A stretch of DNA of 41,463 nt from Actinomadura opuntiae (GTDB lineage: Bacteria; Actinomycetota; Actinomycetes; Streptosporangiales; Streptosporangiaceae), in contig NZ_JASNWF010000041.1 in NCBI RefSeq assembly GCF_030283205.1, forward strand, positions 1 to 41,463, read 5' to 3'. The position numbers were made by a program, and so were the translations under genes. Below, one piece after another: positions 7,803-16,676 of the stretch. How positions within the stretch are numbered: the first letter of the stretch is position 1; every line of letters starts with the position of its first letter. The notes below the pieces were generated by a model that was not told the DNA's origin, searched no databases, and was given only the letters and a program-made list of their open reading frames with translations.

Positions 7803-8123
7803 ATGAGCCCCCGCAAGAACCGCCGTGCCGTGTCCAAGAAGCCCGGGCAGGGCGGCGGAGGCGGGGGCTGGGCGCAACGCACGGAGGAGGGGCCGGACGG
7901 CGAGTGGATCGTCCGGTCGATCACGGGTGCCGCGGCGGTGAAGGCGTACCGCTGCCCGGGGTGCGACCACGAGATCCCGCCGGGCGTCCCGCACGTCGTC
8001 GCCTGGCCGTCCGGCGAGCGCGGCGGCGCCGACGACCGGAGGCACTGGCACAGCCCGTGCTGGAACGCGCGCGCCCGCCGGGCGCCGCGCGTCCAGCGGA
8101 GCCGGAACGCGCCCCGCTACTGA
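7803..8123 (+). CDS. Small conserved zinc-binding protein
   Basis: A 106-residue protein with a basic, Gly-rich N-terminus and a conserved core: VKAYRCPGCDHEIPPGVPHVV, then DDRRHWHSPCW. The CPGC pair and the later His/Cys (HWHSPCW) look like a single zinc site. Actinobacterial homologues are often labelled ATP/GTP-binding protein, but I see no P-loop, so that label seems unfounded. It lies between the dehydrogenase and a hydrolase in the same direction and has its own -10 box, so it may start a short transcript including the hydrolase at 8161. Confidence 0.8.
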   Translation: MSPRKNRRAVSKKPGQGGGGGGWAQRTEEGPDGEWIVRSITGAAAVKAYRCPGCDHEIPPGVPHVVAWPSGERGGADDRRHWHSPCWNARARRAPRVQRSRNAPRY

Positions 8124-8160
8124 GGCGCTACCAGTCCCGCATGAGCGAGTGAGGAGTCCG

Positions 8161-8883
8161 ATGGCGGAGATCAGGGCGGCGACGGTGCTGCCGGCGCGGC
8201 GCGAGGAGATCACCCTGCACACCTCCGACGGGCTGCGGCTCGTCGGGGAACTGGCGCTGCCGCCCGACCGGCCCCCGGTCGCGACGCTGGTCTGCCTGCA
8301 TCCGCTGCCGACCGCCGAGGGCATGATGGACAGCCACGTGCTGCGCAAGGCGTCCTACCGGCTGCCCGCCCTCGCGGGCCTGGCCGTCCTGCGGTTCAAC
8401 ACCCGCGGGACGACGTCGGCGCGCGGCACCAGCGAGGGCGAGTTCGGCGAGGGCGAGACCGAGCGCTTCGACGTCGCGGCGGCGCTGGAGTACACCGAGT
8501 ACCACGACCTGCCGCGCCCGTGGCTGCTCGGCTGGTCGTTCGGCACCGAGCTCGCGCTGCGCTGGGGGCTGGACCCGCTGGTCGAGGGCGCGATCCTGCT
8601 GTCGCCGCCGCTGAAGCGGGCCGGGGACGCCGAGCTGGACGCCTGGGGCGCCGACGGCCGGCCGCTCGTCGCGCTCGTCCCCGAGTTCGACGACTACCTG
8701 CGCCCGGCGGAGGCGCGCGAGCGGTTCAAGCGCGCGCCGCAGGCGGAGGTGATCGGGGTGGACAAGGCCAAGCACCTGTGGGTGGGCGAGCCCTACGTCC
8801 GGACGGTGCTGGACGAGATCGTCCGGCACGTGGCCCCGGACGCGTATCCGCTCCCCACGGAATGGGACGAACCGGACAGATAA
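8161..8883 (+). CDS. Alpha/beta hydrolase
   Basis: A 240-residue cytosolic alpha/beta-hydrolase fold protein. The nucleophile elbow is GWSFG (Ser127); the oxyanion region is CLHPLPTAEG near 46-54, and the likely catalytic His is in DKAKHLWVG near 200. The pattern resembles the small YcjY/dienelactone-type hydrolases. The substrate is unknown. The ATG at 8161 is chosen because GAGGAG lies a few bases before it; an in-frame GTG at 8149 lies over that site. Confidence 0.8.
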   Translation: MAEIRAATVLPARREEITLHTSDGLRLVGELALPPDRPPVATLVCLHPLPTAEGMMDSHVLRKASYRLPALAGLAVLRFNTRGTTSARGTSEGEFGEGETERFDVAAALEYTEYHDLPRPWLLGWSFGTELALRWGLDPLVEGAILLSPPLKRAGDAELDAWGADGRPLVALVPEFDDYLRPAEARERFKRAPQAEVIGVDKAKHLWVGEPYVRTVLDEIVRHVAPDAYPLPTEWDEPDR

Positions 8884-9001
8884 ACTCGCACGGCCGATCG
8901 CGGCCACTCCCGTCCCGCCGCCTCCGATACCGGGTAACGATGACCTAGCCGTGGCGTTGGCCCGCGGCGGTGTTTCGCGGACGCGGACGTGAGGAAACCG
9001 T

Positions 9002-9793
9002 ATGACCGTGCAGCTGTACGCCAGGGACGTCGGTTCGGGGACCCCGCTCGTCCTGCTGCACGCCTTCCCCCTGTCCTCGGCGATGTGGCTGGAGCAGCGG
9101 CAGGGCCTGGCGAACCGGTTCCGCGTCGTCACCCCCGACCTGCGGGGCTTCGGCGGCTCCCGGCTCGGCACCGACGAACCGTCGATCGAGGCGATGGCCG
9201 ACGACGTCGCGCACCTGTTCCGCCGCCTCGGCCTCCAGCGCGCCGTCGTCGGCGGCCTGTCGATGGGCGGGTACGTCGCGATGGCGCTGTGCCGCCGCCA
9301 CCCCGACCTGGTCCTCGGCGTCGTGCTCGCCTCCACCCGCGCCGCCGCCGACACCGACGCCGTCCGGGAGAACCGGCTGCGGCAGGCCGAGCAGATCGAC
9401 CGCGACGGCAGCGTCCAGGTGCTGCTGGACGAGATGCTGCCCGGCCTCGTCGGGCCCACCACCTACCGGCAGCGCGCCCTCGTCTACGGGCGCGTGCGCG
9501 GGCTCGTCCAGGCGACGCCCCCGCAGGCCGCCGCGTGGGCGCAGCGCGCCATGGCCGGGCGCCCCGAGTCGTTCGAGACGCTGCGCGGCCTCAAGGTGCC
9601 CGCGCTGGTGATGGTCGGCGACGAGGACGCCCTCGCCACCGAGGACGAGGCGCGCGCGATGGCCGACGCCCTGCCGAACGCCGAGCTGCTCGTCATCCCG
9701 CGCGCCGGGCACCTGTGCGCCGTCGAGCAGCCCGACCTGTTCAACCAGGCCGTCGCCGAGTTCGCCGCCGCGCTCGCCCGCACCACCCGCTGA
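9002..9793 (+). CDS. Alpha/beta fold hydrolase
   Basis: A 263-residue member of the alpha/beta-hydrolase superfamily, close to 3-oxoadipate enol-lactonase or BioH-like enzymes in build. It has HAFPLS near residue 20 for the oxyanion hole, DLRGFGGS near 46, GLSMGG (Ser87), VGDEDALA for the acid residue and RAGHLCAVEQPD for the catalytic His. GTGAGGAAA precedes the ATG at 9002. It is a separate hydrolase from the one at 8161, with little sequence similarity. No pathway genes next to it identify the substrate. Confidence 0.85.
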   Translation: MTVQLYARDVGSGTPLVLLHAFPLSSAMWLEQRQGLANRFRVVTPDLRGFGGSRLGTDEPSIEAMADDVAHLFRRLGLQRAVVGGLSMGGYVAMALCRRHPDLVLGVVLASTRAAADTDAVRENRLRQAEQIDRDGSVQVLLDEMLPGLVGPTTYRQRALVYGRVRGLVQATPPQAAAWAQRAMAGRPESFETLRGLKVPALVMVGDEDALATEDEARAMADALPNAELLVIPRAGHLCAVEQPDLFNQAVAEFAAALARTTR

Positions 9794-9837
9794 CGCCGCG
9801 CAGCCCGCCGTCGCCGCGCCCCTCGCCCGTCGCCGCG

Positions 9838-11370
9838 CTAGAGGGTCTCCTGCCGGGGCATGACCACCTCGCGGATCAGCAGCGAGATCGCCGCCGCGGT
9901 CGGGATCGCCAGCAGCGCGCCGACCACGCCGAGCAGCGCCGCCCCGACCAGCGCCGCGACGATCGTCACCGCGGGCTGGACGTCCACCGTCCGCTTCATG
10001 ACCCGCGGGTACACCAGGTAGTTCTCGACCTGCTGGTACACCACGTAGAACACCACGCAGACGATGAGGTCGGTGGTCGTCCCCGTCAGGAACGCCACCA
10101 GGCAGACGATCACCGCGCCGATCGTCGCGCCTATCAGCGGGACGAGGTCGGTGACCGCGACGATCAGCGCGAGCGCCAGCGCGTACTTCACCCCGAGGAT
10201 CGACAGGAAGATGTACGAGCACAGCCCCGCGATGAACGCGATCGTGAACTGGCCGGCGACGTACCCGCCGATCCGGTCCAGGATCTCGTCGCCGAGCAGC
10301 GCGACGCGGGCCCGCCGGGAGCGCGGCGCGAGCTGGTAGAAGAAGGTCTTGATCTGCGGCAGCGAGCTCATGAAGTAGAGCGTCAGGATCAGGATCGTGA
10401 CGGTCTGGAACACGCCGTTGATCGCGACCTTGCCGATGCCGGTGGCGGTGTCGGTCAGCCCGTTCTGGAAGCCCGGGCTGTTGACGGCCTTCTCCGCGCG
10501 CTTCAGCAGCCCGTAGCGCTTGTCCCAGTCGGCCAGCGTCCTGTTGTTCTGCAGCTGGTCGACGAAGTCGGGGATGCTGTGCCGCAGCTCGGTGACCTGC
10601 TCGGTGACCGGCTGGACGAGCGAGGCGACGAACCCCGCGAAGAACAGGATCACGATCAGGAACACCGAGCCGACCGCGGCGCCGCGCGGCAGCCCGAGCC
10701 GGCGCAGCCGCTCCACCGCCGGGTTCAGGCCGACCGCGAGGAACATCGCCACCACGATCATCACGAGCACCGACTTGGCGTTCGTGGCGGCCTTCACCAG
10801 CATCCACGCCGTGATCACGCCGAGCGCGGCGGTGAACCCGAACACGAACGGGTGGGCGCGGCCGAGCGGCTGGCCGGGCCGGCCGAACGGGAACAGCGGG
10901 TTCACGCCGGCCTCGCGGCGGCGCTGCTCCACGTCGTGCGCCGGGTCGGGCGCGTCCGGGTCGGGCACCGCGGGGGAGGGCGTCCGCGCGCCGGGCACCG
11001 TCGGGCCCGGCGCCCCCGCGCCGGACGCCCCCGCGCCGGACGCCCCGCCCTCGCCGGACGCACCGCCCTCGCCGGACGCCGGTGACCGGGGGCCGGACGG
11101 CGGGCCCGCGGCGGCGAGCGCCGGGCGCGTCCGCGGCCCGCCGGTCGCCGGGTCGAGCTCCCCGACGGGCTCGGTCTCGATCTCGTCCGGATCGAGGGCG
11201 CCGCTGGGCGCCTTGGCGTCCTCGGCCTCGTTCTCGTCCGGCGGGTTGCCGGTCCCGTCCGCGCCCTTGTCGGCGGGCGGGGCGGGTGCGGGGATGGCGC
11301 CGGCGGTGCCGGAACGTCCCTTCCCGGGGGCCGCCGCCGGCCGGTCCTCGTCGGGGGTGTCGTCGGCCAC
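9838..11370 (-). CDS. AI-2E family membrane transporter
   Basis: A 510-residue integral membrane protein of the AI-2E/PerM family; despite the name, many members have unknown or ion-linked substrates. About 160 N-terminal residues are cytosolic and low-complexity (Pro/Gly/Ala/Asp), including short tandem units GEGGAS and GAGAS. The membrane part begins near FVFGFTAALGVITAWML and has about eight hydrophobic segments. The conserved LTLYFMSSLPQIK and the YQQVENYLVYPRVM stretch near the C-terminus are family hallmarks. The start is GTG at 11370, with AAGGAGAG upstream. It converges on the hydrolase gene with a 44-bp gap. Confidence 0.88.
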   Translation of the reverse strand: MADDTPDEDRPAAAPGKGRSGTAGAIPAPAPPADKGADGTGNPPDENEAEDAKAPSGALDPDEIETEPVGELDPATGGPRTRPALAAAGPPSGPRSPASGEGGASGEGGASGAGASGAGAPGPTVPGARTPSPAVPDPDAPDPAHDVEQRRREAGVNPLFPFGRPGQPLGRAHPFVFGFTAALGVITAWMLVKAATNAKSVLVMIVVAMFLAVGLNPAVERLRRLGLPRGAAVGSVFLIVILFFAGFVASLVQPVTEQVTELRHSIPDFVDQLQNNRTLADWDKRYGLLKRAEKAVNSPGFQNGLTDTATGIGKVAINGVFQTVTILILTLYFMSSLPQIKTFFYQLAPRSRRARVALLGDEILDRIGGYVAGQFTIAFIAGLCSYIFLSILGVKYALALALIVAVTDLVPLIGATIGAVIVCLVAFLTGTTTDLIVCVVFYVVYQQVENYLVYPRVMKRTVDVQPAVTIVAALVGAALLGVVGALLAIPTAAAISLLIREVVMPRQETL

Positions 11371-11495
11371 GCCGCTCTCCTTCGCCGTCCTGCCGTCGGT
11401 CCTTCACGGGTCAGGACGCAAGCCGCCGACCACGCGCTACCGCTGTAGACGACGGAAAGCCCGGAGACGTTTCCGCCTCCAGGCTCTCCGTCGCG

Positions 11496-11522
11496 CCGCC
11501 GGGCCGTCAGCCGGCCCGGCGG
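11496..11522 (-). terminator. Terminator of the coiled-coil gene
   Basis: Perfect 11-bp stem CCGCCGGGCCG (11496-11506) with its complement (11512-11522) and a 5-base loop, immediately after the minus-strand stop at 11524-11526. No T tract. Confidence 0.65.
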
Positions 11523-11523
11523 G

Positions 11524-12873
11524 TCACTCCTGCCACCAGTCCTCGTCGTCCTCGTCGGACTTCTTGGCCTGGCCCTGCTTGGCGGGCGCGGCCTTCGCGG
11601 CGGCCGGCTGCTGCTGCTGTTGCTGTTGCTGTTGCTGCGGCTTGGCCTGGGCCTGCGGCGCCTGCTTCGGCTCGGCCGCCGGGATGGCGGCCTTCTCCGG
11701 CGGCGCGGCCAGCTCGGGCTCGCCGCCCATCGCCGGGGCGACGCCGCCGATGAGCTGGCGCAGCTGGTTGAGGTGGCTGGTGATGCTGTCGCGCTGCCGG
11801 GTCAGCTCGTCGACCTGGCGCTGCGCGGCGGTGCGGACGCGGTCGGCCTCGGCCTTGGTCTCGGCGAGCAGCTGCTCGGCCTGCGACTTGGCCTCGGCGA
11901 TGACGTTGTCGGAGTTCTTGCGCGCGTTGGCCATGAGCTGCTTGGCGTGCGAGTCGGCCTCGCGCCGGGTCTGCTCGGCCTGCTGGGTGGCCTTGGCGGC
12001 GCGCTGCTCGGCGGACGCGGCGCGCTGCTCGGCCTCGGCGACCAGCTTCTGGGTCGCGGCCTGCGCGGCGGCGTGCCGCTCGGCGTCCTGCCGGTCGGCC
12101 TCCTCGCGGCGGGCGGCCAGCTGGATCTCGAACTCGGCCTCGGCCTGCGCCCGCTGCGCCTCGCTCTCCTCCAGGATGCGCTGGGCCTGCGCGCGCATCT
12201 CGTCGGCCTGCCGCTTGGCGGTGGTGAGGATCTCGTCGCGCTCGCGCTTGGTGGAGGCGCGCAGCTGCGCGACCTCGCGCTCGGTCGTGGTGCGCAGCTT
12301 GGCGATCTCGCGCTCGGCGCCGGCGCGCTTCTCGGCGACCTCGTGGTCGGCGGTGGCGCGCAGCTTGGCGACCTCGCGCTCGGTCGTGGAGGTCAGCTCG
12401 TCGGCCTCGCGGCGGGCGGAGGTGCGCACCTCCTCGGCCTCGCGCTCGGCCGCGTTGCGCATGTCGTCGCCCTCGCGCTGGGCGGTGGCGCGCAGTTCGG
12501 CGGCGTCGTTCTCGGCGGTGGCGCGCTGCTCGGCGGCGTCGACCTTCGCGGCGGCCTTGATCTCGTTGGCCTCGGACCGGGCGGCCTGGACGAGCTCGGT
12601 GGCCTGCTCCTCGGCGAGCCGCAGCAGCTGCTCGATGCGCGCGCCGAGGCCGGAGTAGGTCGGGCGCTCCTGCTCCTGCAGCTGGCGGTGGGCGTCCGAC
12701 AGCTCCCGCTGCAGGGCCTGGGTCTGCTCGCGTGCCTGCCGGCCCTCGTTCTCGAGCTGTTTGATGTGCTCGTCGACCTGGTGCCGGTCGTAGCCACGGA
12801 GCACCACGTCGAAATCGCGCGGGGGCGTGTCCTCGAAGAAGTTGCTGAGCTGGGCGTCGATGTCGGACTGCAT
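11524..12873 (-). CDS. DivIVA-like/FilP-Scy-type coiled-coil protein
   Basis: A 449-residue coiled-coil protein of the family that in Streptomyces includes FilP and Scy, filament-forming scaffolds that work with DivIVA at growing hyphal tips. The short N-terminal DivIVA-like part includes FDVVLRGYDRHQVDEHIKQL. About 300 residues of Ala/Glu/Arg/Lys-rich heptad sequence follow, with repeats such as REVAKLRATADHEVAEKRAG. The C-terminal 75 residues are disordered, with ten consecutive Gln coded by mixed CAA/CAG, and end SDEDDEDWWQE. The ATG at 12873 gives the family N-terminus. It is shorter than Scy and longer than the usual FilP, and I see no second paralogue beside it. Confidence 0.85.
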   Translation of the reverse strand: MQSDIDAQLSNFFEDTPPRDFDVVLRGYDRHQVDEHIKQLENEGRQAREQTQALQRELSDAHRQLQEQERPTYSGLGARIEQLLRLAEEQATELVQAARSEANEIKAAAKVDAAEQRATAENDAAELRATAQREGDDMRNAAEREAEEVRTSARREADELTSTTEREVAKLRATADHEVAEKRAGAEREIAKLRTTTEREVAQLRASTKRERDEILTTAKRQADEMRAQAQRILEESEAQRAQAEAEFEIQLAARREEADRQDAERHAAAQAATQKLVAEAEQRAASAEQRAAKATQQAEQTRREADSHAKQLMANARKNSDNVIAEAKSQAEQLLAETKAEADRVRTAAQRQVDELTRQRDSITSHLNQLRQLIGGVAPAMGGEPELAAPPEKAAIPAAEPKQAPQAQAKPQQQQQQQQQQPAAAKAAPAKQGQAKKSDEDDEDWWQE

Positions 12874-13275
12874 AGGGCTCAATCCTGATGTGACGGGGCT
12901 ACGGGTGGTTCCGGGGACCGGTTGATCGCCTGGCATGAACGGGCGCCATGAACGTGCGCAGTGCCCCAGACCTCTTCCGGCGAATGAAGCGTACTCCGGA
13001 CACTGCCGTGTTGGGGGCTCATCTTGACGCGCTGCGTGGTTTGTCCCGGTTTGCGGTTACGGCGTCCGGTGCCCCAGGTGCCCAGGTACGGGGGCCGCAA
13101 ATGCACCAGATGTGTCCGAATGCTCACAGAGCGGCGGTCTTGCACCCCGCCGCTCCGCGAGGTGATATCGAACACGTCACGATCCGGTCGCGCCCGGGCC
13201 GCGCCCCGCGCCGGACGCGCGCCGCCCCCGCGCGGCGCTCCGGCCCGCCGGATCCCGCGGCCCCCGTCCCGCCGG
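12874..13275. other. 402-bp gap between the coiled-coil gene and mce
   Basis: No convincing gene on either strand. Short frames exist, but their translations look random and lack ribosome binding sites. The part next to 12873 must hold the leader of the coiled-coil gene (AGGATT lies 7 bases before its ATG). The part next to 13276 is very GC-rich and may hold the terminator for mce, though I found no clean stem. Confidence 0.4.
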
Positions 13276-13698
13276 CTAGGCCTTCTGGACCAGCTCCGTC
13301 AGCACGCCGTGGCAGTCCTTCGGGTGCAAAAAGTTGATCAAGGAACCCATGGAGCCGTTCCTCGGCGCGTCGTACAGCACCCGGACGCCCTTGCCGCCGA
13401 TCTCCGCCGCCTCGTCCGCGACGGCCCGGTCGGTGCCGAACGCGATGTGGTGCACGCCCTCGCCGTTCTTGGCCAGCCACTTGGCGACGGCCGAGTCGTC
13501 CCGGATCGGCTCGATGAGCTGCAGGTAGCTGGCGGCCCCGTCGCCGGTCTCGTTGATCTTGAGCATGCACTCCCGGACGCCCTGCTCCTCGTTCACCTCG
13601 AAGTGCGCGTCGGTGAAGCCGTAGGTCGCTTTGTAGAACTCGACGGTGGCCTCCAGGTCGTGACAGGCGATGCCGATGTGGTCGATACGGGTCAGCAT
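13276..13698 (-). CDS. mce: Methylmalonyl-CoA epimerase
   Basis: Interconverts (2R)- and (2S)-methylmalonyl-CoA, linking propionyl-CoA carboxylation to the mutase. The 140-residue length is typical for this vicinal-oxygen-chelate fold enzyme. The expected metal ligands are present at about His7 (RIDHIGIAC), Gln60 (YLQLIEP), His84 (GVHHIAFG) and Glu135 (GVLTELVQ). Other family marks are NGEGVHHIAF and FLHPKDCHGVLTEL. The ATG at 13698 follows GGGAGAAA. It is divergent from the thiolase gene, a pairing also known from Streptomyces. Confidence 0.95.
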   Translation of the reverse strand: MLTRIDHIGIACHDLEATVEFYKATYGFTDAHFEVNEEQGVRECMLKINETGDGAASYLQLIEPIRDDSAVAKWLAKNGEGVHHIAFGTDRAVADEAAEIGGKGVRVLYDAPRNGSMGSLINFLHPKDCHGVLTELVQKA

Positions 13699-13760
13699 GG
13701 GCGTTTCTCCCTACGGACGGCCAGACAGGGGCGAACGGAAGCGCGCGCCGCTTCCCTGGG

Positions 13761-13766
13761 TATGGT
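13761..13766 (+). promoter_or_regulatory. Probable -10 box of the thiolase gene
   Basis: TATGGT lies 38 bases before the thiolase ATG. Together with the CTGGAGG ribosome binding site this gives a short conventional leader. No clear -35 is visible. Confidence 0.35.
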
Positions 13767-13804
13767 GGCAAACGTCGCCGCAGCACCCTCCTGGAGGCCC
13801 CCTC

Positions 13805-14995
13805 ATGACCGCCACGTCCGTGATCGTCGCCGGAGCGCGCACCCCCGTCGGGCGCCTGCAGGGCGCGCTGAAGGACTTCTCCGCCGCCGACCTCGGGGCG
13901 CACGCGATCAAGGCGGCGCTGGAGCGCGCCGGCGTCCCCGGCGACCAGGTGCAGTACGTGATCCTCGGCCAGGTCCTGCAGGCGGGCGCGGGGCAGATCC
14001 CCTCCCGGCAGGCCGCGGTCAAGGCCGGGATCCCGATGAGCGTCCCGTCCATCACGATCAACAAGGTCTGCCTGTCCGGGCTCGACGCGATCGCTCTCGC
14101 CGACCAGCTCATCCGCGCCGGCGAGTTCGACATCGTGGTGGCGGGCGGCATGGAGTCGATGACCCAGGCCCCGCACCTGCTGCCGAAGTCCCGCGCCGGC
14201 TACAAGTACGGCTCGATCGAGGTGCTCGACCACATGGCCTACGACGCGCTGACCGACGCGTTCGACGACGTCTCCATGGGCGAGTCCACCGAGCGCTACA
14301 ACGCCAAGCTCGGCATCTCCCGCGAGGAGCAGGACGAGTTCTCCGCCCGCTCGCACCAGCGCGCCGCCGAGGCCATCAAGAACGGCGTGTTCGACGACGA
14401 GATCGCGCCCGTCGAGATCCCCCAGCGCAAGGGCGACCCGATCGTGTTCGCCAAGGACGAGGGCGTGCGCGGCGACACCACCGCCGAGTCGCTCGCCCGG
14501 CTGCGTCCCGCGTTCAGCAAGGAGGGGACGATCACCGCCGGGTCGTCCTCGCAGATCTCCGACGGCGCCGCCGCCGTCGTGGTGATGTCCAAGGCCAAGG
14601 CCGAGGAGCTCGGCCTGAGCTGGCTCGCCGAGATCGGCGCGCACGGCAACGTCGCCGGCCCGGACAACTCGCTGCAGTCCCAGCCGTCCAACGCCATCAG
14701 GCACGCCCTCGGCAAGGAGGGGCTGAGCGTCGACGACCTCGACCTCATCGAGATCAACGAGGCGTTCGCCTCGGTCGGCATCCAGTCGATGCGCGACCTC
14801 GGCGTCGGCCCCGAGAAGGTCAACGTCAACGGCGGCGCCATCGCGCTCGGCCATCCGGTCGGCATGTCCGGCGCCCGCATCGCGCTGCACCTGGCCTATG
14901 AGCTGAAGCGGCGCGGCGGCGGCGTCGGCGCCGCCGGCCTCTGCGGCGGCGGCGGCCAGGGCGATGCGCTCATCCTCCGCGTCGCCAAGGACTGA
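13805..14995 (+). CDS. Acetyl-CoA C-acetyltransferase (thiolase)
   Basis: Condenses two acetyl-CoA to acetoacetyl-CoA, or runs the reverse thiolytic step. The 396 residues match the family. The acylated nucleophile is Cys89 in NKVCLSGLDA; the second catalytic group is His350 in ALGHPVGMSGAR and Cys380 in GLCGGGGQGDA. The ATG at 13805 has CTGGAGG seven bases upstream; upstream in-frame codons read as non-coding. With the hydroxyacyl-CoA dehydrogenase at 6189 it could form the acetoacetyl-CoA/hydroxybutyryl-CoA branch, and with mce it is part of short-chain acyl-CoA metabolism. It is likely the anabolic AtoB/PhaA type, but direction cannot be read from sequence. Confidence 0.93.
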   Translation: MTATSVIVAGARTPVGRLQGALKDFSAADLGAHAIKAALERAGVPGDQVQYVILGQVLQAGAGQIPSRQAAVKAGIPMSVPSITINKVCLSGLDAIALADQLIRAGEFDIVVAGGMESMTQAPHLLPKSRAGYKYGSIEVLDHMAYDALTDAFDDVSMGESTERYNAKLGISREEQDEFSARSHQRAAEAIKNGVFDDEIAPVEIPQRKGDPIVFAKDEGVRGDTTAESLARLRPAFSKEGTITAGSSSQISDGAAAVVVMSKAKAEELGLSWLAEIGAHGNVAGPDNSLQSQPSNAIRHALGKEGLSVDDLDLIEINEAFASVGIQSMRDLGVGPEKVNVNGGAIALGHPVGMSGARIALHLAYELKRRGGGVGAAGLCGGGGQGDALILRVAKD

Positions 14996-15018
14996 CGCCG
15001 CGCCGCCGCGCGCGACCG

Positions 15019-15714
15019 CTATTGGGCGTTGGGCTGCTGGACGGTGACCGTCTTGAAGCCCAGCGCCCTCAGCATGTTCTCCAGCATCCGCTTGGTGTTG
15101 GCGTCGGCCTGCGCCGCCAGCTTGCTCTCCTGCGCCGCGGTCTGGATCTTCTGGCTCGCCAGGACGTAGAGCTGCTGCTGGTTGCTCGGGTTGCTGCTGA
15201 AGAAGTCGCCGAACCGGTCGAACAGGCCGCGCTCGGTCGCGTAGACGTAGCTGCGCTTGGTGTCGAGGTTGGTCGGCTCGAGCTGGGCGTGCGGCAGCGT
15301 GATGGTCGCGGCCGTCCGGTCGGAGTTCACCTTGATCGCGCCGGAGGCGATCCTGGAGAAGTCCACGTAGGCGTCGACGGAGCCGTTGCCCACGAACAGG
15401 GTGCGCTTGCCGCGCAGCGAGGACGGCAGGAACTTGGCGTCCTTCTCCAGGTCCACGACGACCTGGAAGTTGCCGCTGGCGGCCTCGTAGCGGTTCAGGT
15501 CGCGGATCGACTGCAGCAGCACCGGGCCGCTGCGGTCCTTGGTCTCCTCATGGAAGGGGTTCAGCCAGTGCGGCAGGCCGTCCACCGCCCGCTGCACGAC
15601 GATGACGACCGCGATGGTCGCCACTATGAGCACCAGAGCGGTGAGGAAACCGCGCCGGGGGACGGGTCGCACGCGCTGGGGGGCGGGCTCGCGGGCCACG
15701 TCGTTCTTCGACAT
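15019..15714 (-). CDS. DUF4230 membrane-anchored protein
   Basis: A 231-residue protein with one N-terminal transmembrane anchor (FLTALVLIVATIAVVIVVQ, about residues 22-40) and an outward domain of about 190 residues with the DUF4230 pattern: VLLQSIRDLNRYEAASGNFQ, RTLFVGNGSVDAYVDF and TITLPHAQLEPTNLDTKRS. The function of the family is unknown. The ATG at 15714 is preferred over a GTG three codons upstream. It lies 35 bases after the DUF2127 gene on the same strand, so the two are probably co-transcribed. Confidence 0.85.
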   Translation of the reverse strand: MSKNDVAREPAPQRVRPVPRRGFLTALVLIVATIAVVIVVQRAVDGLPHWLNPFHEETKDRSGPVLLQSIRDLNRYEAASGNFQVVVDLEKDAKFLPSSLRGKRTLFVGNGSVDAYVDFSRIASGAIKVNSDRTAATITLPHAQLEPTNLDTKRSYVYATERGLFDRFGDFFSSNPSNQQQLYVLASQKIQTAAQESKLAAQADANTKRMLENMLRALGFKTVTVQQPNAQ

Positions 15715-15749
15715 GTCCCCCACATTCCCGCACTCGCCGCCCGCTCACC

Positions 15750-16547
15750 TCATCCGGGCGACCCGGCGGCCGGACGCGTCGCGCGCGACAGGTCCGGATC
15801 GGCCGCCGCATGCTCCACCTCCAGCAGCGACTCGCTGCGCAGATGCGCCTCGTGGGCGGCGCGCCCGCCGCGCACCCCGAACAGCCGTTTGGTGACGATG
15901 ATGTAGACGATCAGACCGATGTTGATGGCCAGCGCGCCGATCCGCAGCGCGGTGACCCTCTCGGCCAGCTCGTAGATCTCGACCGGCAGCCCGAAGCAGG
16001 TCGCCACCACCGCGAAGTACTCGCCCCAGCGCTGCAGCAGCCACAGCCCGACCGCCTCGATGATCTCGACCGCCGCGTACACCAGCAGCGCGACCGCCAG
16101 CCAGCGCAGCGTCCGCTCGTGCAGCCCGAACACGTGCCGGATCGAGGTGACGACCTTGGAGTGGTCCAGGTCCCAGCCGAACTGGTCGGCGATCGGGCGC
16201 AGCAGCGGGATCTCCTTCTCGAAGACCTCCTGGACGGAGCCGCGGCTCTCCGCGAACCGCCACACCCCGTACGCCGCCACCGCCACGATCAGCCCGCGGA
16301 TCAGCCGCTCCACCGCGAAGAAACGCATGATGAACGCGTCCCGCAGCTCCTTGCCGCGTTTCACCAGCGGCGCCCGGTCCGCCGGGCCCGAGCCCTGCGG
16401 TTCGCCGTGCACGTACGCGCCGCAGCGCAGGCACCGCCACGCCTCTCCCACGGGGGACGACACGAGCAGCCGCTTGCGCAACGGCTCCTCGTCGGGCGCG
16501 TAGGTGATGTGCCCCTTGCGCGCACACGTCAGCAAGCTCCAGTCCAC
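15750..16547 (-). CDS. DUF2127 membrane protein with N-terminal Cys motif
   Basis: A 265-residue integral membrane protein. The N-terminus VDWSLLTCARKGHITYAPDE, followed by WRCLRCGAYVHG near residue 45, gives a possible zinc ribbon. About four hydrophobic segments follow (LIVAVAAYGVWRF, LAVALLVYAAVEIIEAVGLWLL, YFAVVATCFGLPVEIYEL, IGALAINIGLIVYIIV), which is the DUF2127 part. The function is unknown. I place the start at GTG 16547, 8 bases after TAAGG and matching Streptomyces relatives; GTG 16556 is possible. Confidence 0.78.
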   Translation of the reverse strand: MDWSLLTCARKGHITYAPDEEPLRKRLLVSSPVGEAWRCLRCGAYVHGEPQGSGPADRAPLVKRGKELRDAFIMRFFAVERLIRGLIVAVAAYGVWRFAESRGSVQEVFEKEIPLLRPIADQFGWDLDHSKVVTSIRHVFGLHERTLRWLAVALLVYAAVEIIEAVGLWLLQRWGEYFAVVATCFGLPVEIYELAERVTALRIGALAINIGLIVYIIVTKRLFGVRGGRAAHEAHLRSESLLEVEHAAADPDLSRATRPAAGSPG

Positions 16548-16676
16548 GCCGAACACCTTAGAGCGGACCGATGCCCGGTATGTCGTCCCATCTTGGTAAC
16601 GGCCCGTGCGGGACGTTGTGAGCAGGGCCATAGGGGCGCGGGAAACCGGGAACGGGGGCGGGGCGTTGAGGGGTTC

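Noticed and set aside
8945..11407. A minus-strand open frame of 820 codons over the hydrolase and AI-2E genes
   Set aside because: The translation is Arg/Gly-rich with no motif, while the AI-2E permease and the alpha/beta hydrolase are well supported in other frames.
12874..13337. Short frames on both strands between the coiled-coil gene and mce
   Set aside because: No ribosome binding sites, no recognisable protein character, and they overlap the known starts or ends of mce and the coiled-coil gene.
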